Assembly (NCBI RefSeq): GCF_031877795.1
Contig: NC_133970.1
Coordinates: 44,003,533-44,067,532, forward strand
Reading direction: 5' to 3'
Origin: Strix aluco
Lineage: Eukaryota > Chordata > Aves > Strigiformes > Strigidae
Length of the DNA: 64,000 bases
Shown piece by piece: positions 1 to 11,600 of this stretch; position 1 is the first letter of the stretch, and every line of letters begins with the position of its first letter. Made by a program: the position numbers and the translations under genes. Under the pieces are notes generated by a model. That model worked only from the letters and a program-made list of their open reading frames with translations, made no database searches and was not told the origin of the DNA.

Positions 1-836
1 GTAGGGAGGCTCTGCAGAGAGACCTGGCCAGGCTGGAGCGATGGGCTGAGGCCAACTGGAGGAGTTTCACTAAGGCCAAATGCCGGGTGCTGCACTTGGG
101 CCACAACAACCCCCAGCAGGGCTACAGGCTTGGGGAGGAGTGGCTGGAGAGCTGCCAGTCAGAGAGGGACCTGGGGGTGTTGATTGACAGCCAGCTGAAC
201 AGGAGCCAGCAGTGTGCCCAGGTGGCCAAGAAGGCCAATGGCATCCTGGCTTGTATCAGCACTAGCGTGGCCAGCAGGGACAGGGAAGGGATCTGACCCC
301 TGTACTCAGCACTGGTGAGGCCGCCCCTCGATGACTGTGTTCAATTTTGGGCCCCTCACTCCAAAAAGGCCATTGAATGACTCGAGCGTGTCCAGAGAAG
401 GGCAACGAAGCTGGTGAAGGGTCTGGAGCACATGTCGTACGAGGAGCAGCTGAGGGAACCAGGGTTGTTTAGTCTGGAGAAGAGGAGGCTGAGGGGAGAC
501 CTCATCGCCCTCTACAACTACCTGAAAGGAGGTTGCAGAGAGCTGGGGATGAGCCTGTTCAACCAAGTAATAAGTGATAGGACAAGAGGTAATGGCCTCA
601 AGTTGTGCCAGGGAAGGTTTAGATTAGATATTAGGAAGCATTTCTTTACAGAACGGGTTGTTGGGCGTTGGAATGGGCTGCCCAGGGAGGTGGTGGAGTC
701 CCCATCCCTGGAGGTGTTCAAGAGTAGGGTTGACATAGCACTTAGGGATATGGTGTAGTTGGGAACTGTCAGTGCTAGGTTAACGGTTGGACTAGATGAT
801 CTTCAAGGTCCCTTCCAACCTAGATGATTCTGTGGT
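1..836 (+). repeat. CR1 LINE 3' end (RT C-terminal remnant plus 3' UTR)
   Basis: This is the 3' portion of a CR1 non-LTR retrotransposon, cut by the window start. The frame at 87-296 encodes the end of the reverse transcriptase ORF (motifs LHLGHNNP and [10 protein letters not shown]) and stops early at 294-296. Further CR1 coding sequence follows in another frame at 414-758, so the copy is frameshifted. The element ends with the CR1-type tail (GATGATCTTCAAGGTCCCTT, 798-817, then CCAACCT) before 836. CR1 is the dominant LINE of birds, and its 5'-truncated copies are normally dead. Not a host gene. Confidence 0.93.
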
Positions 837-2050
837 GTGAATTGTTGTGGTGATACAATCCTGATCTAGAAACGTGCCAGCACTGCGGGTATGTTACTGT
901 CGCAATCAGTGCTGAGACTAGCTGCTTGTGTAGATGTATGTGGGCAAGGCAGTTTGACAGTAGTTTGACTTGGGTATAGCCAGCAGGATGTTATACCACA
1001 ATGAAGCTCAACACAGGCAGAAAGCCTGACCAAGAGTGTGGGTTCACATGGTGATCGTTACAGCTAACCTGGTTAGAGCTCCCGGTTGCTGCAGTCACTC
1101 TGCTTGTTTCATCCAATCAAAGCCAGCAGAGATATATTCAAAGCTAGAGATGTAGTGAAGAAATACCCTTAGGAATGAGGACAGCCTGTTCCAAATTTGA
1201 CAGTGATATTTTTCTGGTGAGAAAAAGGATGGTGCTGAGAAAAAATAGAGAAAAAAGTTTTGATTGCTTCAGCTTTAAAAAACAATGAAATGTTGCACTG
1301 TTCTGAAGTTTCACTCTTGTTTTCCCTTGTTTCCAATATATATCATAGCTGTTTTGAACTAAAAGATAGAATACAGTTACAAATGGGACAAAAATTTTTA
1401 CAACTTTTGCCTTTTAGAAAAGAGACATTTCTCTGTTCTTTATACACCTTGTTTTGATGTGTATTTGATGAAAAAATGTTTTTAAAAATGAAAGTAGACT
1501 TTGGGGGGGGGGTTTCATATTAAGGATTCCCTATCTAGTCTAACATTTCTATAGTTGCTAACCCTGACAGAATGACCTTCAAAGTTTCATTAATGGCTGT
1601 CCTTCAACAAGCTAAAATGCAGATAAAATTGTGCTTAGCCTTGAACTCTGCCAGTCTCTCTCCATGTTGAAGGTACAAAGAAAAGGAAAGACCATGCCTT
1701 TGTAATTTTCCTTAAATAAACCAGAATAACTTTAAATTTTTTTTTCCCCCTCAAGCTTAAAATTATTCATCTCCTCCAAAGAGGAACCTAATTCTGAGAT
1801 GTTGCGAAACAACACTTTTGGTTAGGAAACAAACTTTGGGGGTAGAGGGATGAGATATTTTTCTGTGCCTTTCTAGAGGACTCATGGGTCCTTTCTGATT
1901 TTCTGTGGCTTTCTTGAAGAGTGCTGTTGTAGCTCTGTTCAGTCCCAGGCTGAGCTGCTCCAAGCAAGGAGAACTGCCAGGCCTGCTAGGGATACCACAT
2001 TTTCCAAGAGGTGTGATTTTAGTGATAGAGCAGCTGGGAACTCTCCAGAA
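837..2050. other. No gene recognised (AT-rich intergenic)
   Basis: This stretch has only short chance ORFs (for example 1260-1457 and 1763-1963) with no recognisable domain. There is a G-run near 1502-1511 and an A/T-rich stretch around 1680-1760. I see no repeat family in it. Confidence 0.6.
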
Positions 2051-2056
2051 CTGGCC

Positions 2057-2357
2057 TGTTGCAGTTAGCTCTGCCTCATTAAACCTGCCTCTCCACGTGT
2101 TAGTGGCGCTCAGATCGCAGACTAATGCTGCAGGAAGTTAAGACCTTCACGGGGACATCAGTACAAACACCAATATGATGGATACAAAATGTCCGTTTAT
2201 TAAACTGTGTATCTCACCTATATACGTTCACCAAGTACCTCCTTCGTGGGTGTGCCCTTAACATTACAAGCCTATCCATCACCTTACCTCGTAACAAGGG
2301 AGGGCTACAGCTATTCCTTCCGTACATCGCGAGATCTTCCGAGCGCCACTCCCTACA
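2057..2357 (-). mobile_element. Solo LTR, class II ERV (family A, short form)
   Basis: Read on the minus strand the LTR starts TGTAGGGAG and ends AACTGCAACA. It is flanked by a perfect 6-bp target-site duplication CTGGCC (2051-2056 and 2358-2363), the size made by alpha/betaretroviral integrases. It matches the two LTRs of ERV4 (16792-17170 and 22591-22969) along its length but lacks their internal duplication of about 78 bp, giving 301 bp instead of 379. No internal sequence is present, so it is a solo LTR left by LTR-LTR recombination. Confidence 0.92.
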
Positions 2358-2363
2358 CTGGCC

Positions 2364-4814
2364 ATGGGAGCTCTGGCACAAATTCCTTAGAGCCCTACAA
2401 TTAAAGGCAGAAGTATAGGTATTTCCAAAATCCCAAGCTGCTCCCCTCAGACCTCTTTCTCCCTCCATAATAATCCAAACTCCCTTTCCACAGCTATAGC
2501 TCCTCAAACAAGATAATACTGGCTAAAACTGTTTCACTCCCAAACCCCAAAGGTGGAGTTCATACCTACTCTATAATACCAAATCAGAATACAGTTTAAA
2601 GACTCATCTTCTTCATCAAGCTACTTGGAGGCCAGTTCTTCATTTTGGCATGCCTCTTACAGGTATGGATGTAAAAATTTGCCCAATAGCACTGCAGCCT
2701 GTGACAACATGCATTTGGATAATAGCTGAGGTCTCTCACAGTGGTAAAAAGTCAGAGGTTTGTGGGGGGGAGGCAAAATCATCCAGCCTTTCCCATCCAA
2801 CTTTGTGGTTCTAGTAAAAACACAACCTGATCCAGATTTCTGAAGTGTTTTGAATAAAGCCTATGTTGCTAACGTCCATACAGCCACACTACTTTGGATC
2901 TCTGTAAAGACTAAAGTAAAATAAAGTGTGGTTCATGTTCTATCACAGCACCCCAAAACTTTGGGGATTTGCACAAAGAGAACTCAGATACTCCAAAACA
3001 TTTATGATTTCAGATCACCAAACTCTGAGAAAAACAAAACTTCATCAACCTGCCTCTTGTATTTTTCGAATAAAAATAAAAGCACATATCAATGCTGAAT
3101 GCCAGCAGACTGTGCAGGCTGAATATCTGAAAGGAAAGCCTTTAGTACAGACCTGGACTTCAGAGCTTTTTGGAAACAGTAACTCAGCAGAGTAGTCAAT
3201 AAAACTTGCAAATCCATTTACTGCATCTTTTAGATCTCAATTTCTTTCTGACTTCTTGTACAACATTTAAAACTTGCTGAAGCCCCAAGACATTCTTCTC
3301 CTGTGGTGCCTTCAGAATAAACCACTCAATCATCAGAAAACATTGCATATTTTCCTTCACAACCACAGATTGTGACTGGTATTTTAAGCACTATTAAAGC
3401 TAAGGAGTTGAATGTTGGAAATATAACAGTAAGAACAGTAATCTTTCACAAATTATTCCTTTCTCTTCGTGCTGTTGCTTTCAGCTTACTTTCAAACAAA
3501 TGACTGATTCAATTTCTTGTTACTGTTCTTTCTCCTGCTGTCAGGTCTTAATTGCAAGCCAGCAACAGATTGGCTGCATGGACAAAATTAAAAATGCAAT
3601 TAAAAAAATCAATAAAAGCATGTGCAACTTTTTACTACAATTTACTCACCTTTGTTTGGCTTTATGACAAGTTATGGCTTGGCAAAATGTCTTACCATGA
3701 TCTAGTTTTCTTGTTTAAATATGTCTGCTATTATTCCCCACTGCTCTTCAGTAACTTTCCTAAGGTTTTGCCTTGCATCAAGTAGCAACATTTCAAAAAC
3801 AACAGGGAAATTTGCTACAACAGCTACAAGCTTTAGCCCCTCTCCCCTAGATCATAACTTGGGAAATAAAATTCCAAGGTGTTGGTCATGAGCTATTTTT
3901 ACCTCCGTGGTTCGGGGTTTTTTTACCCATATGATTACTTTGATGGTACCTTAAGGGAAGAAAGAGTTATCGTTCTGCTCTATTTGAATATGTGCTAGAG
4001 TTCAGAATAAAACAACTAAATGCATGCAAAGCTGTAACATCCCCAAGTTGATATAAATAAGTGCTTATCTTCCCTGAAAGAACTGAATCTGATTATAACC
4101 TCTGTGTTGCCAAGGCTAATCTACACACAAAAGTCTCAAGGCATATGTAATGTGAAGTGGGGGGATAGGCTAGAGTTTGAATACCCACAGCTCATCAGCT
4201 GTGGCTGGGATCACCATGTGCTGCAAACCCCTGATCAGTGCCACACAGGTGGTGCCCAGCACCACAGCTGGTTCTCAGCTGACTTCAGTCAGCTCCAGAT
4301 GAGTCAATGTGGAAAATGAAAATGACTTAGAAGGTGACTTTGCAGTGAAGGTGTAGCCTCTGGGTGAAGTTTACATAGTATAGCAACTGCTTCGTCACTT
4401 GGAATGATATCTACCAGCCACAGATTACTGGACTTGAATTACTGTTGCTAGCACACAGTAAATTCATGTTACATAGACCCACAGGTTTTCTGAACAGCTG
4501 CTGCTGTTCTTCACTAGAGCTGGGTCAGCTTCTCCTATTGAACAATGAATTTAATTTGGTCCCTTGTATTACATCTACACACATATTTCAGTGTTTTAAT
4601 TATTTAGAATTATTTACTGAATAATGCATAGGAACATCTTGCAGACTGTGTACTTACTTGTGAATGGTGCACCACAGTTATTGCTTGTTCATTAGTTGGA
4701 CTGTGTGATTGGTCACTGAAGCCAACCAGTATTTTTTCTGCTCTCCCTATAGCCCCCCCTTCCAGCCCAAGAAGGGTCTTCAAGTTGCATGTTTTAAAAA
4801 TTAGAATAATCAGT
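2364..4814. other. No gene recognised (2.4 kb AT-rich)
   Basis: Only short ORFs of low-complexity composition occur here (2926-3195, 3552-3785, 4104-4319). None shows a domain, signal peptide or repeat signature. There is no RNA gene or retroelement that I can support. Confidence 0.55.
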
Positions 4815-4820
4815 CATATG

Positions 4821-5704
4821 TTGTCGCAGATGAAAGTATTGACACGGTAATATTTAGTAAGAAATCTAGGTTTATTAATAACTAACAGCAATTTATTATT
4901 ATAAAATAATTCAGAGATACTAAAAGAAAGAAGAGCGACTTATTCAGATTCTAAAATGACAAGATTCACACTAACTTACTTAACGGTACCTATATATATA
5001 CATACACATGCATGCACATAACAAAACAGACAAACACACAGAAACAAAGGTGTTTGGATTCAGTAGAATGAACACAGAACGGACATACACACACAGAAAC
5101 AAGGGTACATACCCACACACACACACAGAGTAAAGAGAAGCTAGCTCAAAGAAAATTTCCCTCTCGAGTTTAGAGCAAATCCTCCCAATGCCTTGGCATT
5201 CCTCAACGGGCGATAATTGAGACTCGAGCGGGTGGACTTCGCCCTGGCCTTCCGTCTGGAGCAGACGACACCTTAAGGGTTTGGTACCTGAGAGGCGTCC
5301 CAGCTCAGGGGAGGTGCTGGTCACAGGCCCGCTGCGATCCAGGAGAGCTCAAAGGGTCTCCCTGGTGGTCGCAGTTTATAGGGTCCAAGATAATTGACTT
5401 TTGTCAGATCCCTTCTGGTGCTGTTCAGCAGTTGCACAAGAACTTGATAAACGTGCAACTCTGTTATTGTTCCCATTTGACCCCATCCCAGGCACAGGTG
5501 TGCCAGGCCCTTAGGAGTTGATGGGCCATTTTAACCATTTCCGAGCAATCGGGAGGGGCAGGAGCCAGGCTCGTTAACATTGTCAGTCCTTATCTCCACA
5601 GACTGGTGTATAGCTCGGGGGATGTGGGTGGAATCGCACCTAGCACCAAGCAGCCCAACAAAGGGGGGGGTGTGGGGGGGTGTGTAAGAATTGCACCACC
5701 ACAA
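4821..5704 (-). mobile_element. Solo LTR (884 bp, probable class II ERV)
   Basis: The block is bounded by a perfect 6-bp direct repeat CATATG (4815-4820 and 5705-5710), as expected for a class II insertion. On the minus strand a TATA-like TATAAAC lies near 5378 and AATAAA-type polyadenylation signals lie around 4870-4900, in the right order for U3-R-U5. The minus-strand 3' end reads CTGCGACAA, like the ERV3 LTR end. The exact termini would be TTGT...ACAA instead of TG...CA, so the boundaries could be off by a base or two. It carries CA-rich simple sequence at 4985-5130. ORFs inside it (such as 4980-5324) are not genes. Confidence 0.7.
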
Positions 5705-5710
5705 CATATG

Positions 5711-6107
5711 TACTTCTTCACCAATACCTATAACATTTCCAATTCCTTTGCACATTCCTAAGAGAATAAATTTTGTGTGTTCACATGTGCAGCCAATAAA
5801 ATGTGTAACAAAACTGTAAATGTAAATGAATAAATAAATAAAGTCAGCTCTTAGCCTAGTGGGCAGAATACTTATCTAGGAAATGGGAAACCTGTGTTCA
5901 GCTTCCTTCTCAGCCTGAAGGCATCCTTCCCTAGCTGAGTCCTCCAGGTATAGACACCTCTCACCCTTCATTTTGAACTTTTCCCTTTCAACAGTCAAAA
6001 TGATTACTGAATGATCCTGAAGCTGGGAGGGGGTGGTGGTGAAAAAGAAAAAAAAAACTCAAGAAAACCTGATTTTGTAACCTCGTAGCCTGGCAGCTGG
6101 TGGGAGA
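5711..6107. other. Intergenic with a possible tRNA-derived SINE fragment
   Basis: Non-coding. Bases 5851-5950 have a tRNA-like look: a box-A-like TAGCCTAGTGGGCAGA and, about 40 bases on, a degenerate box-B-like TGTTCAGCTTCC. This recalls old tRNA-derived SINE relics, but the fit is weak. The rest is AT-rich. Confidence 0.3.
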
Positions 6108-6112
6108 AGGTA

Positions 6113-6216
6113 GCTGTGACCTTGAAGTGCTAAGGCTTGGACAATAGGCCCAAGCCAGAGTTGACCTATAGATGAATCCTGTACGTTTTATAACTGATAA
6201 CCATTGTGCTAATAGG
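6113..6216 (+). mobile_element. Family B LTR, 5' segment (split by ERV1)
   Basis: The segment beginning TGAAGTGCTAAGGC resembles the start of the family B LTR at 26104. It stops exactly where ERV1 begins and resumes at 15832. The outer LTR is flanked by a perfect 5-bp repeat GACCT (6108-6112 and 16600-16604), and ERV1 is flanked by its own 5-bp repeat ATAGG. This proves a nested insertion: the family B LTR came first, then ERV1. Confidence 0.88.
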
Positions 6217-6812
6217 TGTGATAGACAGTAAACTGTTTGTTCATCAAATTCCATTGAAGATACTGGGAGCTCGTGACATGTTATTCCATAAACTATGTTG
6301 GCCTAAGCTTAATCTTAACTATTACACTGTGTAACGACTAACTGACTGTAAGTGCTTATCTAAGTTGAAATGCTGAAGCAAGGACTCCTACTAGGCAAAA
6401 GACTGAAAAGAGGGAGAAAGGGAAGAAGGACAAAGGGGAGAAAGACAAAGGGAAGAAGAAGAAGAAAAAAAAGGGGGTAGTGTCTATATTCTGTAAGATA
6501 TAAACAAAGACTTTGTGAGCCACTCTCAGGAAAGTAGGAAATACGAGAAGCTGGTGACGTGAGGAAGACCCGGATGAAGCGACCCCCTAGCTGCAAAGTG
6601 CGCAGACGCAGGATACACCTCTCAGAGAGACCCGATAACGGAAGGCGGAGGATATAAAAAAGACGGACCCTCGGGAAGTGGGTGCGCGCCCTTGGTGGAG
6701 CAGGGACTCCCCGGCCGCCCAGCGCTGTTTTGCTTATTGCCGCTTGCTAAAATAAATAATTGAAATTTAATTTGTCCTAACTTGCATCATTTTGGCAAGA
6801 TAGTCTATAACA
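6217..6812 (+). mobile_element. ERV1 5' LTR
   Basis: 596 bp, starting TGTGATAGAC and ending CTATAACA. A TATA box (TATAAAAA) lies at 6653-6660 and an AATAAA at 6751-6756, giving a conventional U3-R-U5. A purine-rich (GGGAGAAAGGGAAGAAGG-like) stretch fills 6411-6476. The block around 6700-6730 (CTCCCCGGCCGCCCAGCGCTG) is shared in modified form with the ERV2 LTR and, in reverse, with family E LTRs, which places all of these in one lineage. Confidence 0.95.
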
Positions 6813-6816
6813 AAAT

Positions 6817-6834
6817 TGGTGCCGTGACTCGGAT
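6817..6834 (+). promoter_or_regulatory. ERV1 primer binding site (tRNA-His)
   Basis: TGGTGCCGTGACTCGGAT is the exact complement of the 3' end of vertebrate tRNA-His including CCA. It lies 4 bases after the LTR CA end, where minus-strand DNA synthesis is primed. ERV2 uses the same site. Confidence 0.92.
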
Positions 6835-7015
6835 AGAGGCAATCTGGTGGGAAGCCCCATACGGGGAGGCGCGCCCCGCTGAGTTCAGCAGCCCCGGCTG
6901 AGTGCTATCACATCACGCCCTCTACCGACGAACTCCAAAACTCGGCAACAAGCAAAAAAAAAAATACCGGTAACCCCGTAATCTTTGTGCACGAAGCCCC
7001 GGACGAAGACGCAGG

Positions 7016-7026
7016 GTTGCGTGAGT
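7016..7026 (+). promoter_or_regulatory. ERV1 probable major 5' splice donor
   Basis: TTGC|GTGAGTATA, with GT at 7021-7022, fits the vertebrate donor consensus. It lies in the untranslated leader between the primer site and gag. The same context (GGACGAAGACGCAGG then GT) recurs in ERV2 with GT at 46132, so it is conserved. It is the likely donor for spliced env mRNA. Confidence 0.65.
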
Positions 7027-7200
7027 ATAGGCCGGTTACCGTTCGGTTGGGGTTGGGTTTCCCGGAGCGTGGTGTGTGAGACGCCCAGCAGAGCGAAGCG
7101 AGTGCGGACCCCTCGGTAGTGCAGTTCCCATATCCCGCGAGGGACTGGGTCACGAAAAGGGGGAAGCGAATTGTGTGAGTGTGTGAAGGCGCTCCGGAAG

Positions 7201-8670
7201 ATGGGACAGAAGAAAAGCAAGCCTTCTGATCCCATGGGTGATTTGGGACCCGAGGTGAGGTACCCCCAAATACCACCAGATAGCCCTTTAGGCTTGATGT
7301 TAAACCATTGGGAAGATTACCCCTCTAGGCGGGGTAAGGACAAAGCAAAAATGATTTATTATTGTATGGAAGTTTGGGGAGGGAAACAAATCAGAGGCGA
7401 CCATCTCTATTGGCCTGTTTTTGGGTCCTTTGAAGAATGGGTCTACCAAGCCCTAAACATTTATGTCAACTCAAGGGAACCCTTTAATTTAGAGGAGAAT
7501 GAATATGCACAGGTATGGATAGCATCAGATACCCGAATAAATCTATATCCTCTAAAAGAAAAAGTTAAGAAAAAGAAGGTACGTGATGAGGACGAACCTC
7601 CCACCTCTCCTCCTCCTTACATACCTCCACTCCCACCTCCGGCGCCTTCACCTCCTCCGACTGCGCCGGAGGACCCAGAGAATTCAGACTCCCCACCTGA
7701 ATCCCCGAAAGAACCGAGACGAATAACCCGTAGTCAAACTAGAATGGGGTGGGGTGATAGTGGCTTGTACCCCCTAAGGGAGGTTGCGATGGGAGGACCC
7801 CAGCCTGGCATGGGATATGTGACTGTCCCTCTTAATTCAGGGGACGTCAGAGAATTTAAAAAAGAGATGGGGAATCTATTGGAGGATCCCTTAGGTGTGG
7901 CGGAGCGGGTGGATCAGTTTTTAGGACCAAACATCTATACCTGGGATGAAATACAAGCCATAATGGCTATACTATTTACTGTTGAAGAAAGGGATATGAT
8001 CAGGAGAGCAGGAATGAGAATTTGGGATCAACAGCATCAGCAAGGTCCGGCAGCAGATGTAAAATGGCCTCTAAATCGACCTAATTGGAATAATCAAAAT
8101 GAAATCGATAGAGGTCATATGCAAGACCTGAGGACGATTGTAATCCAGGGTATAAGAGAATCAGTCCCTAGAGGACAAAATATAAACAAAGCCTTTAGTG
8201 AACATCAGAAAAAGGATGAAACTCCTACTGAGTGGTTAGAGAGACTGAGGAAAAATCTTCAGCTTTACTCAGGACTAGACCCTAATACCCCAGTGGGACA
8301 GGCATTGTTAAAGACACAATTTGTGGCAAAAGCATGGATAGATATTAGAAAGAAGCTAGAAAAAATAGAAGATTGGCAGGATCGGGGGTTGGATGAATTA
8401 CTGAGAGAAGCACAGAAAGTCTATGTCCGAAGGGAGGACGAGACTCAAAAGAAACATACCAGAATGATGGTAGCTGCGATAAGGGAAGGACAGAGAGTGA
8501 ACAGTGCTGGGAGAAAACAAGAAGGTCAAAGAACAGGCTATAGATCAAAGGAACCGGAGAGAGAGAGAGAAAAAGGGAGTATTGTCTGCTTTTATTGCGG
8601 AAGAAAAGGTCACACAAAGAAGAGCTGCAGAAGGAGAATGATGGATGAGAGAATGTTTAAAGAAGATTAG
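7201..8670 (+). CDS. gag: ERV1 Gag polyprotein
   Basis: Structural polyprotein of 489 residues that assembles the virus core at the plasma membrane. I chose the ATG at 7201 because it gives MGQKKSK, an N-myristoylation signal; the frame is open further upstream without another ATG. The order is matrix; a proline-rich linker with a PPPY late-budding motif at residues 137-140; capsid, with a major-homology-like segment (IRESVPRGQNINKAF then EWLERLRK); and a nucleocapsid with one zinc knuckle CX2CX4HX4C at residues 463-476. One knuckle is typical of gammaretroviruses. It ends with TAG at 8668-8670, and the same frame continues into pol. Intact. Confidence 0.94.
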   Translation: MGQKKSKPSDPMGDLGPEVRYPQIPPDSPLGLMLNHWEDYPSRRGKDKAKMIYYCMEVWGGKQIRGDHLYWPVFGSFEEWVYQALNIYVNSREPFNLEENEYAQVWIASDTRINLYPLKEKVKKKKVRDEDEPPTSPPPYIPPLPPPAPSPPPTAPEDPENSDSPPESPKEPRRITRSQTRMGWGDSGLYPLREVAMGGPQPGMGYVTVPLNSGDVREFKKEMGNLLEDPLGVAERVDQFLGPNIYTWDEIQAIMAILFTVEERDMIRRAGMRIWDQQHQQGPAADVKWPLNRPNWNNQNEIDRGHMQDLRTIVIQGIRESVPRGQNINKAFSEHQKKDETPTEWLERLRKNLQLYSGLDPNTPVGQALLKTQFVAKAWIDIRKKLEKIEDWQDRGLDELLREAQKVYVRREDETQKKHTRMMVAAIREGQRVNSAGRKQEGQRTGYRSKEPEREREKGSIVCFYCGRKGHTKKSCRRRMMDERMFKED

Positions 8671-8690
8671 GGGTGTCAGGGGCTCTATTT
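8668..8690 (+). promoter_or_regulatory. ERV1 gag-pol UAG readthrough site
   Basis: Gag ends in TAG and pol continues in the same frame, the gammaretroviral arrangement in which a few percent of ribosomes insert an amino acid at UAG. The following bases GGGTGTCAGGGGCTCTAT are conserved in ERV2 (GAGAGTCAGGGGCTCTAT after its TAG), consistent with selection on the readthrough context. I did not fold a pseudoknot. Confidence 0.8.
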
Positions 8691-11600
8691 GCTGGGGACC
8701 CGAGAACGAACTGAGCCCTTGATAAAGTTAAAAGTAGGTCCTCAGCAACAGGAGGTAGAATTTTTAGTAGATTCAGGAGCGGAGAGATCTACTGTTCAAT
8801 CATTGCCCCAAGGATGTAAGATTTCATCAGAAAAAGTACAAGTAGTTGGGGCGAAAGGAGAACCATTCGGAGTACCGGTAATTAAAGATGTACTCCTTGA
8901 AACAGATTCTAAAGTGGGGGTGGGATCCTTATTGTTAGTACCTGAGGCAGATTATAACCTACTGGGGAGAGATCTAATGATTGAATTAGGAATTAGTTTG
9001 GAAGTAACAGAACACAAACTTGAAATCAAACTATGCCCCCTACGGGTTGAAGATGAGACTAAAATCAACCCTGAAGTATGGTACACTCCGGATACGGTGG
9101 GAAAATTGAATGTTGAACCTTTTATGGTAACCATCCGGGATCCTGAAGTACCGGTGAGGATTAAGCAATATCCCATACCTCTGGAGGGAAGGCAAGGATT
9201 AAAACCAGAAATTCAGAGATTAATAAAGCAGGGATTATTGGAACCCTGCATGTCCCCTTTTAATACTCCCATTTTACCTGTCAAGAAGGCGGATGGGGGG
9301 TACAGATTAGTCCATGACCTAAGGGAAATTAACAAAAGGACTGTAACTAGATTCCCTGTAGTAGCTAACCCACACACTCTCTTAAGTCAATTAGGCCCGA
9401 ACGACCGGTGGTACAGTGTAATAGACTTGAAGGACGCTTTCTGGGCATGTCCCTTAAAAGAGGAGTGTAGAAACTATTTTGCTTTTGAGTGGGAGGACCC
9501 AGACACCCACAGGAAAACTCAACTCCGGTGGACAGTCCTACCCCAAGGTTTCACTGAATCCCCAAACCTGTTTGGGCAAGCTTTAGAACAAATTTTGCAG
9601 GATTACCAGATAGGAGATACCCTTACCCTAGTCCAGTATGTAGATGATCTTTTAATAACAGGGGAGGATGAGGAAAGGGTTCGGGAAGAAAGCATCAAGT
9701 TGTTAAATTTCCTGAGCTTAAAGGGACTGAAAGTGTCAAAATCCAAATTGCAATTTGTTGAAAAGGAAGTTAAATACCTAGGGCATCGATTAAGTCAAGG
9801 AACTAAGAAATTGGATCCAGAAAGGGTGAAAGGGATACTTTCCCTACCAAGTCCAAAAACTAAAAAACAAGTCCGGCAGCTATTAGGGCTATTTGGATAT
9901 TGTAAGCAGTGGATCGAAGGGTATAGTGGAAAGGTAAAGTTTTTATACACCAAGATAACTAAAAATGGATTATTAAAATGGACTCAGGAAGATGATCAAC
10001 GGTTAAAAGAACTAAAAACTGAATTAGTAAATGCTCCTGTTCTGAGCTTGCCCGACCTAAAAAGACCATTTTTCTTATTTGTCAACACAGAGGAAGGAAC
10101 TGCATTTGGAGTATTAGCCCAGGAATGGGCAGGAAAAAAGAAACCAGTAGCATATATCTCAAAATTACTGGACCCCGTAAGTCGGGGATGGCCTACGTGC
10201 CTACAAGTTGTGGTGGCAGCTGCTTTGTTAGTTGAGGAAGCGCATAAAATAACTTTTGGTAGTGAATTAAGAATACTATCACCCCATAATATTAGAGGTG
10301 TGTTACAACAAAAAGCAGAAAAATGGATAACCGATACTAGACTGGTAAAATATGAGGCAATCCTCATTACGTCCCCCCACCTGACCCTTGAAACAACATC
10401 GTTACAAAATCCAGCCCAATTTTTGTATGGAGAACCTAGTCAAGATCTTTTTCATGATTGCCTCCGTAACATCGAGGAGCAGACTAAGATAAGACCAGAT
10501 TTGGAAGAAGAGGAATTAGGGAAAGGAGAAAAATTATTTGTAGATGGATCCTCTCGAGTGGTAGAAGGGAAAAGAAAATCAGGGTATGCCATAATTGATG
10601 GAAAAACTTTTAAGGTGATAGAATCAGGACCCTTGAGTCCCAGCTGGTCAGCACAGACATGTGAATTATATGCAGTATTAAAGGCTTTACAATTACTAAA
10701 TGGAAAAGTGGGAACTATATACACCGATTCTAGATATGCCTTCGGAATAGTACATACCTTTGGGAAAATATGGGAAGAAAGAGGTTTAATCAATTCTCGG
10801 GGGAAAGGCCTAGTACATCAGGAATTAATATCACAAATTTTGCAAGCTATACGAGGGCCCAGCAAAATTGCGGTAGTACACGTAAAAGGACACCAGAGGG
10901 GGCTAAATCCTTTAGTACGGGGGAATAACCTTGCTGATCAAGAGGCAAAGAGAGCAGCGCTATCAGCACTGGACTTGGATGATCCGATAGAAGACAGAAA
11001 GCGGTGTGTTAATTGTGGAGATAATTACCTCCCCTGTTATGGTTGCTGGAAAGAATACGGAGTAGACGGTATAGAATGTGTATGTGAAAGACCAGGGTTT
11101 AAGTGGTGCTTTTTTCATGGAAAATCCTATGAACTTTTAAGTTTTACTGTTCAAGAACAAGCAAAATTAAATCAAATGGGGATTAAACAGAAAGCTAATG
11201 GAAAATGGGAACTCCCGGACGGCCGAGAAGTTCTCCCAAAACCCATAGCTACCAAGATAATGCAACAATTCCATAAAAACACTCATTGGGGAACTCAGAC
11301 ATTAGTGGATCAATTTGCAACTAAATACATGTGCATTGGGATATATGATATAGCCAAACGAGTGATAGGAGAATGTCTCGTTTGTCAAAAAGTAAATAAA
11401 CATCAAATAAGAAAACGAGTATATGGGGGGCGAGAATTGGCTCATAGACCTTTTGCAAGAATACAAATAGACTTTACTGAATTACCAAAGGTGGGGAGGT
11501 ATAAATACCTATTAGTAATTATAGATCATTTAACTCAATTCGTAGAAGCCTTTCCCACAGCCCGAGCCACAGCTCACACAGTAACAAGGATATTACTTGA

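Noticed and set aside
6885-7276. Two minus-strand ORFs of 116 and 122 codons in the ERV1 leader
   Set aside because: Antisense to the leader and gag start; no motif and not matched in ERV2.
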